Assembly: GCF_036324505.1 (NCBI RefSeq)
Contig: NC_086364.1
Span: 16,308,148-16,372,147, forward strand
Length of the DNA stretch: 64,000 bases
Direction: 5' to 3'
DNA from: Eleginops maclovinus
Taxonomy: Eukaryota; Chordata; Actinopteri; Perciformes; Eleginopidae
How positions within the stretch are numbered: the first letter of the stretch is position 1; each line of letters begins with the position of its first letter. The position numbers and the translations under genes are program-made. The notes under the pieces were generated by a model that was not told the DNA's origin, ran no database searches, and saw only the letters and a list, made by a program, of their open reading frames with translations. Shown one piece after another: positions 1 through 13,129 of this stretch.

Positions 1-428
1 GCTGATACCACAGTAAACAGAATCAACTGATAATATAAGTAGAACTTAATAATAATCATAAGGCGATACATATTAATAGGGCTTCTGATGATAATACATA
101 TTCAGACCTTAACACTTTTGATACTTTTCAAAGTGTTAAATTACGTAATGGCAGTGAATTTAATATTTCCTCAGTTCATTAAAAACGTGTCCCTGGTGCT
201 TATTCACGTGGCACTTGGCTCCAAGATTCTCTCATAATCCTAATTGGAGGTTGACCCATGTTCTGTATCCACATTCAAACATTAATTTCATTAATATTCT
301 CAGAAGGGACTTGATGTTGGTTATAAATCACGAGTGCAACATGAAGTCAGTGAGCAGCGGGCTCGCTCAGGTTACCACACTTCTAGCTATAGGCCTCAGC
401 ACACATGGTAGCATCCTCATTTGTTCGA
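1..428. other. 5' flank of parvalbumin gene 1, no gene seen
   Basis: AT-rich sequence with no recognisable coding exon. Short open frames here have no family resemblance. It is probably upstream flank of the first parvalbumin gene. Confidence 0.5.
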
Positions 429-609
429 CTAAAAATAGGACGAGACCACTAGACACATTTTTTCGAAACCCATGCATCTTGGTAAGTGATACTGAGACTC
501 AAAACTCTGTAAATGGTGTTGCTCAAGGATATATAAGAGACAGGGAAAGTGGCCGGTAGCATTCACTCAAGTCCGTCTTGGTTTTCACTCTCCTCAACGC
601 AGCCCAAAG
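429..609 (+). promoter_or_regulatory. Parvalbumin 1 promoter and untranslated exon 1
   Basis: A perfect MEF2 consensus (CTAAAAATAG) lies at 429-438 and a TATA box (TATATAAG) at 530-537. A start site near 560 is inferred from the TATA position. The untranslated exon would end at 609, just before a GTGAGT donor at 610. It shares the string ACTCAAGTCC with the untranslated exon of the next parvalbumin gene. The transcription start itself is inferred. Confidence 0.65.
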
Positions 610-1444
610 GTGAGTGGGAAGCGCGATGACTCCAGGCACATTTCACTTGGAAGAGAGCGATTGAGACAAGGAAATCATTTTGGACTATAACTGTAGGGAG
701 AAATGGAACCAACATAGACAGAAAACCAAGTGGACCACTGGACGACTCAATCAGTGCAAAAGGAGGCCCAATGTGGCCATTTGGTTGGATCGACGTCTAT
801 GGATGATAATCGCGCTATTTCATTTTCACTTTTTTTTACCGGAGGAAAAAAAAAAATCAAACCGAAAGCTATCGACGCGTTTGACATAACTGCGTTTCCC
901 CGGAGTGCACGTCGGAAGTGATTCGTTTCTTTGTCAATTGGACTCTGAGTGGGAGCATCCTTTATTAAGTGTCCTAGCAGCGTTGGGATAAACAGTGAGG
1001 CATGAGCTGACCTCCGGAGGCAAAGAGCAGCTCTTTAGCCTATGTTTAAAACAAAACGAAATAGTTGATGCTCAGCTTTTTAAAATGAAAGTAATTATTC
1101 ATCGTGACCAAAACAAGTTAATTTTCATATAGATGTTTTCCAATACAATGTTAATGAACTTTCTTTCTCAAGATGAGAACAAGTCTTACCTGGAAGCCAA
1201 TATCTGACCACTGATGCAAAGTTTTAGGCTAATTTTGACCTTTAGGGAACAAAGTCTTCAACATCCCTCTCTGAAATCTCTGTATTTTAGGCCCTAAGAG
1301 CAGAACAAATATCCTAGATACAATATAGCTGTTATTGCTTTGAAGAAATATATTTGCAATGCATTCATTTTGACTACTGTATGGGGTTTCTGATTATTTG
1401 AATCATCCTGGGCATTGTCTTCTTTGTTTCCCCAGAATAAAAAA

Positions 1445-2515
1445 ATGGCCTTCGCTGGTGTGCTCAAGGAAGCTGACATCAAAGCCGCTCTGGAAGGATG
1501 CGCAGGTGAGCTTAATTATCTTAATATTGTACATAGTAAATTATACAGGTAAACACAAACTCCATCCTCTTTTTTATCATTTAATTTTATGAATTGTCAT
1601 GCAAAAAGATTCTGCAAATTGTGGTACCAATTTAATATATAAACTGCCAGGAATTGTTATCAAATCAAACTGAAGTCCTGTGTGCCTGCAGCATGCCTGT
1701 ATGCTGCTAATGATGTTAAAATGTGTCTCCAGCTGCTGACTCCTTCGATCACAAGAAATTCTTCAAGGCATGCGGTATGTCTGGCAAGACTGCTGATGAG
1801 GTCAAGAAAGCCTTCGCCATCATTGACCAGGACAACAGTGGATACATTGAGGAGGAGGAGCTGAAGTAAGACATGCCTCTGCTGCCAAAAATATGCAACA
1901 CATCTAAAATTGCTGTGCTGGAATTCAGGAACAAGTGGTAGATTAACTTGTCCCCCTAATCTGTTTTAGCTTAATCTGGGGGTTCTTATAAATATCCTTT
2001 TCCATTTCCAAACTAGACACTTAGAAAAGGAAACTAAAGGGTCACGTTTACTGAATTCTGAATTGTTTATAACTTTATCAACCAAGATCTCTGAGATGTT
2101 CATCATTTTAACGCTGCTGTTTTGTCCTCCTGTCAGGCTGTTCCTGCAGAACTTCTCTGCTAGCGCCAGAGCACTCAGCGACAAGGAGACCAAGGCTTTC
2201 CTTGCCGCTGGTGACGATGATGGTGATGGCAAGATTGGAGTTGAGGGTAAGATTTTCCTCAATATCTTTGAATTTATCAAACACATTAGAGACATGCACA
2301 GTAATGCTGATGCTTATTGGTATTGGACTCTTGGACCATTTAATATTTAATATCCATGCACATACTTCCAAAACCTGTTCAGTCTCTGTCAATTTTTGTC
2401 CAATTAGTCCAGATCGAACCACTATGACAAAATAAGAACCCAATTACATTGTCTTCATCACTAATGCCAGTTTCATTCTACTTTCACAGAGTTTGCTGCC
2501 ATGGTAAAGGCATAA
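1445..2515 (+). CDS. pvalb: Beta-parvalbumin, gene 1 of tandem array
   Basis: Small cytosolic EF-hand protein that buffers Ca2+ and speeds relaxation of fast muscle. Coding exons are 1445-1505, 1733-1865, 2137-2246 and 2490-2515, all with GT-AG borders and matching phases, giving 109 residues, the usual family length. The start ATG lies 9 bases into exon 2 (acceptor at 1435) and gives the typical MAFAGVL N-terminus. The non-binding AB region is followed by two canonical loops: CD from [12 protein letters not shown] near residues 52-63 and EF from [12 protein letters not shown] near 91-102. There is no Trp, and Cys19 is of the beta type. Fish beta-parvalbumins are the major fish allergens (family knowledge). 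A poly(A) signal follows at 2736. Which numbered teleost paralogue this is cannot be settled here. Confidence 0.96.
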
Positions 2516-2735
2516 CTTTTCCATTGACCAAGATCAACTGCGAACTTCTTGCAAGATTTCAGTAATCATCAGCTGAAAGAATATTTTTTTATACCTTATT
2601 TATGAGTTGCCTGCTGATTATTTCTCAACATGGAACACATGTTTTACTGTGAATGTTGCTCAGATGTGTTAAATGTTCTGAAAAAATGACTTGTGCAAAC
2701 TGTCAAACACTTTTGAGGAAGAGTGAAAAACCAGG

Positions 2736-2741
2736 AATAAA
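2736..2741 (+). other. Poly(A) signal of parvalbumin 1
   Basis: AATAAA lies 221 bases after the stop codon, a plausible 3' UTR length for a parvalbumin. Confidence 0.7.
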
Positions 2742-2759
2742 TACTTTTGGTGTAAAGTG

Positions 2760-4070
2760 AAATGCCTCAGGACAGTCATCTTTGTTTTGGTCAACATATG
2801 GGGTGTATTTTAACCCCCCCTGAGGGATTTTGAATTATTGGGAGGAGCAATTGAACTGACCTGCCCAGCACTCGTTTAGAGAATTGGTTAATGAGAAGGG
2901 GGGTAAAACTGGACTTAAGTTACAAGCTGGCAAACAAATTGGGAATAGCCCTGGGGCTTCGCTCATATACTTCCTCGATGCAGGGAGGTTTGCAATGGAT
3001 CGCTGTCACGCATAGTGTAATTAGCTGCTCTGTTCCAAGGTTTTTTTTCTTCACCGTCTGCTGAGCAGTCAATTACACGATGTGCTGTGGCAACAGGGGG
3101 GGGGCTATTAACAGCCACTTTTGCATCAGCAGGACCTTTGAATCTGGTGCTTGGATGCAAATCTATAGTGATCTAAGGGTTTCTTAAAAAGTGATTTGTT
3201 AAGTGTTTAGAATGTGCAGCATTTATCAAGGAAAGTATTAAATATTCAGTATAACATAATTCAATAGTTTATCAGTTATATTTAGGTCAAACTACGATTC
3301 AAGGGGAAGCTATGAATACTGTGGGAAATGCAATTCAGCAATATGTTGACCCTGTCAGATGACACCCTGAGCTTGTTACTATCAACTCAGTGGTCAAAAC
3401 AGAGAGAAGCATAGTGACACAAGTCTGCAGTCTCCCCTCCCTCAGCCCACAGGGCAGCGCTGCCACCTACAGGTCAAAGCTATTCTCGGCATTGTACAGT
3501 AAGACAAGGCGAGATGAGCAACTCACAAATATCCTTCTCTTTTCTACTTTCTTTTGAGGTTTCACATTTTATTTGCCTGCATTGTCTTGTACTTTTAAAC
3601 ATTTTAAACTCTTAGAATAACAAAAAGGATATGTACTTTGACTAATCTGAACAATACCAACACATATTTGAGTCTCTATTCATATGCCAAGTCATTTTAG
3701 CTGCTTTGTTCTTTATTTATTCAATTTTGACAAAACAAAACAACATGTGAGGTGGGCAACTACTATACAATATCAATGTTTCATAGACATTAGCCCATAT
3801 ATATTTTCATTTTTGAAAGCAAAATACTACATTATATTCTTAAATACAATAGCTAGTGTCTACCAAACCAACACGAAAGGAGAGAAAACAACCGATGAGT
3901 ATCAGTTTCGCCAGCCCCAATGCAGGCATGCTCCGTATCCACCCTCTTACAGTTGTTTGTTGCCAGCAGCAATTTCAATTCGTCCTCCTCAGCAGTGCAC
4001 TGTCCTATTCTTAGTATTGAGGGGGACATTAAAGACTTCTTCAAACGCACCTTTTAAGCGTCTTCATTTG
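2760..4070. other. Intergenic, parvalbumin 1 to 2
   Basis: No exon, RNA gene or clear repeat recognised. Open frames here (for example 3684-4073) show no family similarity or splice context. Confidence 0.5.
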
Positions 4071-4075
4071 TGAAA

Positions 4076-4271
4076 CTTAAAATAGACCGCACTCTGGCTA
4101 CAGGAAGGATTTTCGCCACCCCCTTTTTCAACGGTGTCAGTTATCTTATGCCTCAGATTTCGATGGAGTAAAACTATAAAAAGGTCACTAGGAGCACCGG
4201 CAAGATCACCTGCAGTCGACTCAAGTCCTGTCTGTTTCATCTGTACCCTTCAAAGCAAAGACATCAAAGAG
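4076..4271 (+). promoter_or_regulatory. Parvalbumin 2 promoter and untranslated exon 1
   Basis: A MEF2-like site with one mismatch to consensus (CTTAAAATAG) lies at 4076-4085, and TATAAAAAGG at 4175-4184. The untranslated exon starts by inference near 4205 and ends at 4271 before a GTGAGT donor. The MEF2-to-TATA distance (99 bp) is nearly that of gene 1 (101 bp). Confidence 0.65.
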
Positions 4272-4897
4272 GTGAGTTTGAACTAAAGGAGAAAAGAAAA
4301 CTGGGAAACACAGACAGAGCCGCAGCATCTTCTCGCATCTCATTTTTCAGAAACGATGTTTTAAAACAAAACTTGTATCTTGGAGTTTGCACTGCAATGC
4401 AGCATCAGAGTTTTTGGGGCTTTTTTGTTTTGTTTTGCGGAAGCGTCAGCTGCAAGAAGACATGGATTGTATTGCTAAGAGATTCCAGCATCTAGAGCTG
4501 GAGTAGGAAACTTGTGTCCATCTCAGCCTCTACAAAGGAATTTGGAAATACAATCCACTGAGAAAAAAAGGGGACTAAAAATGTTGCCCTGTGAAATCAG
4601 AAATGTTTCTATTCTGATTATATTCTGTTCTGATTTGGATAGTTAACATCATGTTAAATGCTAAGAGTTTTGGCTTTTAATGATAAACTGATCGATTGTT
4701 CTTTATTAGCTGTTATTCATTACTTATTGTAACATTTGAAACAATGTGTAAAATAGTGAACCATGATCCTTACAGTCAACTTTTTTTTAAATAGCTGTTG
4801 TATGTCCTACTGTAAAATAATAATAATAATTTTAAAAGGTACAATTCAAATAATAATAATAATAATAATAATGTATTTATTTTTTCTGCAGATCGAA

Positions 4898-6003
<1,106 letters not shown>

Positions 6004-6249
6004 AGTGGCAACTGACCAACAACACCTGCTCTGATGGAACAAAGCCCATGTCGAACTCCCCTCGTTTTCATCTGAATATAAATAATTTTTATACATTTGC
6101 TTAAGAGATTTTTCCTCCTATGCAATACACTGTCCAAACAAAATGATGATTGTGAATGTCGCTCGGTTGTGTTCATGTCTTAAATATGAATTTTGCTTAC
6201 TGTAAAATCTATGATGCACTTTCCAGGTACAAACATAAAAAAAAAAGAG

Positions 6250-6255
6250 AATAAA
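6250..6255 (+). other. Poly(A) signal of parvalbumin 2
   Basis: AATAAA lies about 250 bases after the stop, just downstream of a short A-run. Confidence 0.7.
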
Positions 6256-6269
6256 TATTCTTTTGATGC

Positions 6270-7800
6270 GGTCTTATTGTGTTTTACTGCTTTATGTTTA
6301 GTTTGAGTGAACAGCCTACAAACTTAACAGGGCAAGATTTCCCATCTCTCATTAGATTATGAATGAAATGTGTCGATATGGAATTAATTACACCGTATGA
6401 ATTATTTCATTCAAGAAAACAAATTGAATATACAGACTAAAGAATAGTAGCTATTGGTTAAGTGTATTTAAAAGTAAGTATTGATATAACCGCATGTCTG
6501 CATCTATACTGATAATAACTTGGGGAGCTGTTTGGGGATGAAGTTAGGTTTAATATTCTATGAAGAACTACATATTGTCTACTCATTATACAAATGAGAC
6601 AGAGAGCCTGTCATCATAACATTAAGATATGTTGAAGAGTAAAAACAACAAGACATAAATCAGTCAATACAAAAACGGACTAATAACGACATGTAATAAT
6701 ATAACCTGACCGCCCCCCCCCCCCACACACACACACGCACACACGCGCACACACACACAAGGCTGTGTATGCCATCCCCTGCCACAAGGTGGGGTAGTGT
6801 CCTCTAACAGTATACTTTGTGACAGATCACTTTCTATAGTAAAAAAGGCCCACATAAACTCCTACATAATAAATAACAAATAGAAATTATAATAAAGCTA
6901 GAAGGGGCAATTGTTAAAATGTTGTTTAAATATCTGTAGCCAAAATGTACAACTTTTATTTTCCAAAAATGACTAAATTTGATGTGGTTATATATCCTCA
7001 GTGAAGAAATGTTAAAATGTAATTTACGTATAATTTCACCTAATTGTTTAACAATAGTTGTATAAATATTGGACATTTAAATGCAAAGATTGACATGTTG
7101 CAGTGTTGACATGTATGGGTCGACAGTGGGGGACAGTCTGAGTTAAATCAAGTTTAATTTTCCAAAAACAAAGAAGGCTATAAAAGACAAAGGAGGATCG
7201 CCCGGCTTCGGCAAATCTATATGTTCAGGAGTGAGTCGTGTAAAGAAGATTAGCAAATGTAACTACATAAGTGATAGCCAGTAACAGTATAGTCTGTAAG
7301 GTATCATCATGGCTCATGACATCATGAACCGGCTGCCTGCAAAGTCGCACCATGCTCTCAATCCATTCTGGAGGAGATCATTTAGTTTCTCAGGAGTCCA
7401 GCTTCACTAGAACTTCACTAAGTGCCCCAGGATGTTGTCAATTAATTAAACAATAGGCCTACTGTGCGTAAAGTTCATGCCCATAGCAATCATAAGAAAA
7501 CTCCATCTATACGATGTATTTCGACTGGTTTCAAACTAATTTCATTTTCTGTCGCAAGACCTTTAAATACTGCTTCAGTATCATGACACTGCATCAGGCC
7601 AACTTTACCTGCTGTTCACGGTCGCCAGCTGACACTCGCTAGAACGCAGGACGGTTCAACAGTCCCCGTGGCCTACTTTACGCACAGAAAGTGGCTGACT
7701 TATAATGAGGAAGTTGGCTGGGGTCTGCTGTGCCCCAACCACTGGTTACATAATTAAGGGTATCCCCGAGTGTCGTGTTAAAGTTATTTTAGAAACAGTC
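6270..7800. other. Intergenic, parvalbumin 2 to tRNA
   Basis: Nothing coding recognised. It contains a C-run followed by an imperfect CA tract (about 6712-6762). Confidence 0.45.
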
Positions 7801-7810
7801 ATAACAAGAC

Positions 7811-7882
7811 GGTGCCATGGTGTAATGGTTAGCACTCTGGACTCTGAATCCAGCGATCCGAGTTCAAATCTCGGTGGGACCT
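7811..7882 (+). tRNA. tRNA-Gln, anticodon CTG
   Basis: The 72-nt sequence folds as a cloverleaf with anticodon CTG at 7844-7846, a perfect 5-bp anticodon stem (CTGGA/TCCAG) and a T stem CCGAG/CTCGG closing TTCAAAT. The body is near-identical to vertebrate tRNA-Gln(CTG), including A-box and B-box promoter regions. The acceptor stem has one mismatch: position 4 is G opposite G69. No TTTT run, the usual Pol III terminator, occurs in the roughly 100 bases downstream. No SINE body follows, so it looks like a free-standing tRNA gene, possibly weak or decaying. Confidence 0.88.
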
Positions 7883-8001
7883 GAACATTTATTGAAATAA
7901 TTAATATTCAAAAGAAAAACATATTGTTTAAATACTCAGCCAGGAATGTTGCAAACACAAATACTTTCTATCCTGTATGCATGTCCTTCTCTACTGTATA
8001 A

Positions 8002-8028
8002 TGCTGCTGCTGCTGCTGCTGCTGCTGC
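8002..8028 (+). repeat. (TGC)n trinucleotide microsatellite
   Basis: About nine uninterrupted TGC/CTG units. No coding exon is supported around it. Confidence 0.9.
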
Positions 8029-8554
8029 ATATACAGACCTTCAGCTTAACCTACATCATTGAAGGAAGTAACCTTATTTTCCTGTGTGCTGCTGCAGTGA
8101 AATCTCTCATAGGAATGTGCTTAATGACCCCTGAAAGTGTCTGCTGTGGGCCACATATGCCCTCAAAAAAGAAAACCTGGATTGGTCAATTCACACCTGG
8201 GAAAATTGGACAAACAACAAAGTCCAGTGCAGTCCAGCTCTGGCCTCCAGAAAACTGTAAGAAACAAAGTGATCAAATGGGACAAATGATCCAAAACCCA
8301 AGGCCAGTGCTCAGCCCTGAGTGACCCCTGCTATATCGCCATTTGAAAGGTGCATGTGTATACCTGGGGCATTATGCATCATCATCACCATCCAGGCGGG
8401 ATGGGACACTGACAGCAGAGGGTGACCTCAGGTCCCTTAATCAGCACAGTTGACAAAGCGATTTAGTGAGGCTGTCGCCCCGTCTGGGATTGAGAAGGTT
8501 ATAAGGCACCGGGCTTCCCTGACATTCAAGGATGAGTATGTTATGTTTTTAGAG

Positions 8555-9077
8555 CAGAGGATGGAAATAACTAAGTACATTTACTCAAGTACTGCACTTA
8601 AGTACAATTTTGAGATACTTTACTTGAGTATTCCCATTTTATGCAACATTGTACTTCATACTCCACTACAATTCAGAAATAAATTGTGTACTTTAACTCC
8701 ATTACATTTATTTAGTACCTTTAGTTACTTTACACATTTGGATTAATAGTAAGAGTAAATAGTGGAGTAAATTCACAAGCTAACCTGCAGTATAAAAAAG
8801 ATTTAAATTAGCTGCATCTTTAATAGCTTTGATAAACACATTAATGCATCAATATTTATACTCAAAACATATCATATACTATATTTTTCTGAAATCGGCT
8901 AATCTGCATAATGGGTACTTTTACTTTTGGAACTTTAAGTACATTCAGATGCTAATGCTTTTGTACTTTTACTCAAGTAACATTTTGATTGCAGGACTTT
9001 TAATTGTAACAGAGTATTCCTACATTCTACTTCTACATTTACTCAAGTACAAGACCCGGGTACTTCTCCCACCTCTG
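8555..9077. mobile_element. Non-autonomous hAT-like element (523 bp)
   Basis: The left end starts CAGAGGATGG and the right end is the complement of CAGAGGTGGG. Both ends are followed by many copies of the subterminal motif TACTCAAGTA or its complement. Flanking 8-mers TTTTAGAG and ATTTAGGG match at 6 of 8 positions, consistent with an old 8-bp hAT target duplication. There is no transposase frame. The same subterminal motif marks the autonomous-size element at 58984-63334, so the two are probably related. Confidence 0.7.
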
Positions 9078-9439
9078 ATTTAGGGTTATATCAGATTTGG
9101 AAAGATATCAGCTTAATCCATTAAATCTGTTGTTAAACAGCCTCTGAACTAGGGCAGGTAGATGTTTTATGTCGAAGGCAGTTCTGGACAGGTGAAGCCC
9201 TGTGCCAGACAAGAGGTTGTGCATGGGCTGACCTCTCAGATGTCTGAATAATCTGAAATTAAAATTGTACAAACAAATGGTCCTTCTGCAAACAAATATG
9301 CAATGAAAAGTGCAATGTCAGCTGACGTTTTATTTCTTATAACTCACCTCAAATGTAATGATAGCAGGGGCATACTTGCATTGGGATGTGCTCGTTTTAG
9401 GACTGCTGCCTGTAAAAGGATATCTGCATGAAAGGATAA

Positions 9440-9600
9440 GGGTGGGGTGAGGAGAGGGAGGGGGGAGGGGTGCAGGAACAGCAAGAGGGAGAAAAATGAG
9501 AGAGATTGCAGTATCCTCCCAGCATTTACTGTACTGTACAATTGTAAAGGTGAGGGGGGGGGGGGGGGGGGGTGACAGGGGGAGGGAGTGGTGAAAGGGG
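9440..9600 (+). repeat. G-rich tract with 19-G run
   Basis: Strongly G-biased + strand with repeated GGGG blocks and a run of 19 Gs at 9554-9572, ending about 200 bp before the parvalbumin 3 TATA box. Confidence 0.8.
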
Positions 9601-9681
9601 AGAAGAACGCACTTTTTAACTTAATTTGCTATTTACAAGGTTGCTACATATGTCCAGGGTCCGGTCTCCCTGCCCTGGGCG

Positions 9682-9883
9682 TTATAAATAGTAAAGGTTA
9701 ATTAGTTAGCTGGGAAATTGGATCAGGGGCGGGCTGTTAGAATTTGATCCATAGACAGGTAACTCAAGCAATCCCTTTTGTCACTGGAATCAGACCTATA
9801 TAAATCCGCCTTGACGGACAGCAGTCACCACATATCCTTACCTCTCTGCTGGATCAACGAACGGGCGAACCCACCGAAACAAG
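9682..9883 (+). promoter_or_regulatory. Parvalbumin 3 promoter and untranslated exon 1
   Basis: A perfect MEF2 consensus (TTATAAATAG) lies at 9682-9691 and a TATA box (TATATAAAT) at 9797-9805. The untranslated exon starts near 9828 by inference and ends at 9883 before GTAAGC. The layout parallels the other two parvalbumin promoters. Confidence 0.65.
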
Positions 9884-10307
9884 GTAAGCGTGGATTCAGA
9901 CATGGTTGCTTTTGATCGGAAGTGGTAGATTTATGTCTTTTGTTTTAAAAGTTTTTTGTTAAGGAAAGGTTCGCTCTTGTATATTCAGAGCACTTTAATG
10001 ACTTAGAAGTTAGATGACAGCTGCAGTAATTCCGTGCGTAAAAGGGGAGACTTATTTGCGTATAAGGTGACAAAAGACAAAGGAAAAGTTGCCTCTATTA
10101 GGTTCAGTCTGTTGGAATGGACAATATATTAATTCTCCAAACATAATGTAATAGGGAAGTTATTGAGATTGCTGCAAAAACTTTTCAGTCAGTGTCGTCA
10201 CCTGCACCCATTTCGTTCTCCATCAGCGTCAAGTTCGAGAGTTTGCTGCTGTACCTGGGCTTAATGTGTTAATAATTCACCATGGTTGTTCCTCCTACAG
10301 GAATAAA

Positions 10308-12098
10308 ATGTCGCTCTCATCTATCCTTTCCGCTGATGCCATCGACAGTGCTATCAAGGACTGCCAAGGTATCGTCTTCCACCAATATCATTATTGCTCT
10401 CTTTGTTAGATCTTTTTCTTTATTCAATTCTATACAGTCGTTGTACTGGAGCCTTACAATAGGGTTATCTCTTTCTATGAAAGTCGGAACACAGCAAAAC
10501 ATAAACATTAAAATATACATAAATGCATATTGGGCTGAGATCAGTAGAGATCAAATCATATGTGATTTTATCAGGATCAACTGGCACACTGTTAATAAAA
10601 AAAGATATGATCCTTTTGATGTTACTGGAGGTCAAAGATCAAGAAAAACTGGACCCTCAATCACTTAAAATGAAAAAATATCCACATGCAGGACAATTAC
10701 TTTCTTCCTTTTTTGTGCCACTTCATTTCATGTCAAAACTGACATTCTTTAGACAGATTTCTAATTTAGTGTTAAATATTTTATTTATTTATTTATAATT
10801 GAGGCCATATTTTACATCCTCATTTTCATTTGTCTTACAATTGTGCAAGTAGTGTTGAGATCAATCCTCAGAGGATCATCAGATGTGATAACTATAACAC
10901 TAAACAGGCAGAATAACTAATATCCAGATACAGAAAAGACCAATTGTAAAAGTAATGTTATTAAAATACAAAATGAAATAAAAACCTAGCTTTTGCTTTG
11001 ATTTATTTATTCTAGTCAAGTTTATTTCCCATTGCTGTTCCTGACTTTGCTTTCTTTATATCCTCCAGTACCAGAGTCCTTCTGTCCCAAGAAGTTCTTC
11101 ACGCTGTGTGGGCTCACCGGGAAGAGCGCTGCAGATGTGAAGAAGGTTTTCGGGATCCTGGACAATGATGGCAGTGGTTTTGTCGAGGAGGAAGAGCTCA
11201 AGTGAGTGAGCAGCCAGTTTACTATCTACAACTCAGTTTTGTTTTGTGCCTAGGAACTTGAGTATACTCAGCGGGATAGTTTGTAGTCTTTATGGAACAT
11301 AATCACATTTCCAGTCAATTTTCTGCTTATTAGAAGGGATGCAGTGAATGAGTAGTGCATCCAACGTTGATCCAGTTTTTCAGGACACGGGACGGGGACT
11401 TTTAATATGGCCTATTGTAGTTGTGTTTTCAGCTGTGCAGTACAACACATAATCCAGCAGTTCCCTCTAACTTGAAGTTTTCTCTGTGGTTCTTTGTACG
11501 ACAGGTTTTTCCTCCAGAGGTTTTCTCCTGGGGCTCGCGTTCTGACAGACAAGGAGACCAAGGGCTTCCTGAGCGCTGCTGATGACGACAGTGATGGCCG
11601 TATTGGAGCAGATGGTGAGCGGATCCACAACTTTTTGAATAAAAGACATGCATGTTTATGTGTTATTACAAAACAACGCTGCTTGGGAAACAAGTTTGTA
11701 CATTTACTTTAGCCTTTAGTCTCCGTTAGAATGCATATTCACCAGATTTGTAATACTTCTAAAGCAGTTTTGTTGTTCAGCAAAGAGAGACAGCTATAAA
11801 GCCTAGCACTAAAGTAAGATGAGCAGCATAATTACACTATCTAAGTGCCCTTACACCTGTTCTGGGCTAGGATCTCAAAACTGACACCCTCAAAATGTTT
11901 CTATCCATCATTTGTGATTTTAGATTTGTCAATGGGTTCACTCTTTCTTTCTATTGGTTCATATAGCTTTTTGGTACTAGATATAAAATACTCACATGTT
12001 AGAGTAACACTGAGGCAGGTGTCGCACATGTGAGAAATAATGATCTCATTATTGCTGTTTTTCTCTCCACAGAGTTCCAGGCCATGGTCTTGTCCTAA
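10308..12098 (+). CDS. pvalb8: Oncomodulin/thymic-CPV3-type parvalbumin, gene 3
   Basis: Third EF-hand Ca2+ buffer of the array, 109 residues. Coding exons are 10308-10368, 11069-11201, 11505-11614 and 12073-12098, with the same intron positions and phases as genes 1 and 2. The N-terminus [12 protein letters not shown] and C-terminus EFQAMVLS match the oncomodulin/avian-thymic-CPV3 branch rather than the MAFA-type fish muscle beta-parvalbumins. Ca2+ loops: CD from [14 protein letters not shown] from [12 protein letters not shown]. By family knowledge this branch is expressed outside as well as inside muscle, though the promoter has a MEF2-TATA pair. The symbol is my best guess among teleost numbered paralogues; the subfamily call is more secure than the number. 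Confidence 0.93.
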
Positions 12099-12370
12099 AC
12101 AACTGGACTCCATCCGTCCAACCTGACCCCCCAACCCACCCCTCCTCCACTGCTGCAAGGGCTCTCTTTAGTCAATCATTTTCCATACTGTTAGATATTT
12201 TCATTAATTTTAATATTTTTTATTTCCTTTTTGCAAGACTCACTCCGGTCCAGAGACATTCACATTCACATCATGATTTTAGATTTTTTTTGTGTCTTTT
12301 TCTTATGTTTTAGACAGATCATACAGCTGTATTTCCCTAATGTATAAAAAACTCCCAAATTACTGAGAAA

Positions 12371-12376
12371 ATAAAA
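12371..12376 (+). other. Poly(A) signal of parvalbumin 3 (approximate)
   Basis: An AATAAAAATAATAAA cluster lies about 270 bases after the stop. Which hexamer is used cannot be told. Confidence 0.55.
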
Positions 12377-12924
12377 ATAATAAAATCCAAATCCTTTGGC
12401 TGTTCTTTGTTATTTTGAAATACTTGTACATCTTTGCAATTTCTTTATGTGTTATTCTCAGATGTGGTTTGAGATGACACATGGTGGCATGAAAGAAATC
12501 TTATTTAAGGGAGTGTTGAAATGTGTCATGTACACAAGATGGTCTTACCAACCAATAGGAAGTGGAAACCATTTACATAATGGTTCAGATGTGCCTTTGC
12601 ACAGGAGAAACAGACGCTTTTCTAAATATTTTTGTGGTGTCCTTGAATCTTTACTTATCTAACACAGCATTAAATGAGACTGAATGTCAGACGGTAAGGT
12701 TTATGAGAAGTGTCCTGATCACACAAGCTTTCTGTTTGAGGTGAATATACATTACAGGTGTGTTTCGTTGTGGTTTTTTTGTGTGTAAGAGAGTTTATAG
12801 ATTCAGAGCTAGCGAAAAAAGAAAAAAAAAGGACGTGACCTTGATGACCACCTGAGTGTCACCGCGGCTGGATCAAGTGACACCTGACCTCAGCTTTGTA
12901 AATCAACCCATCTGAACCTTGTTG

Positions 12925-13109
<185 letters not shown>

Positions 13110-13129
13110 AACACAAACACAAAAACCAA

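Noticed and set aside
215..559. 114-codon open frame upstream of parvalbumin 1
   Set aside because: It spans the MEF2/TATA promoter, has unremarkable composition and ends at the inferred transcription start.
7811..7882. tRNA as the head of a SINE
   Set aside because: The sequence matches functional tRNA-Gln across its whole length and no SINE body or A-rich/short-repeat tail follows.
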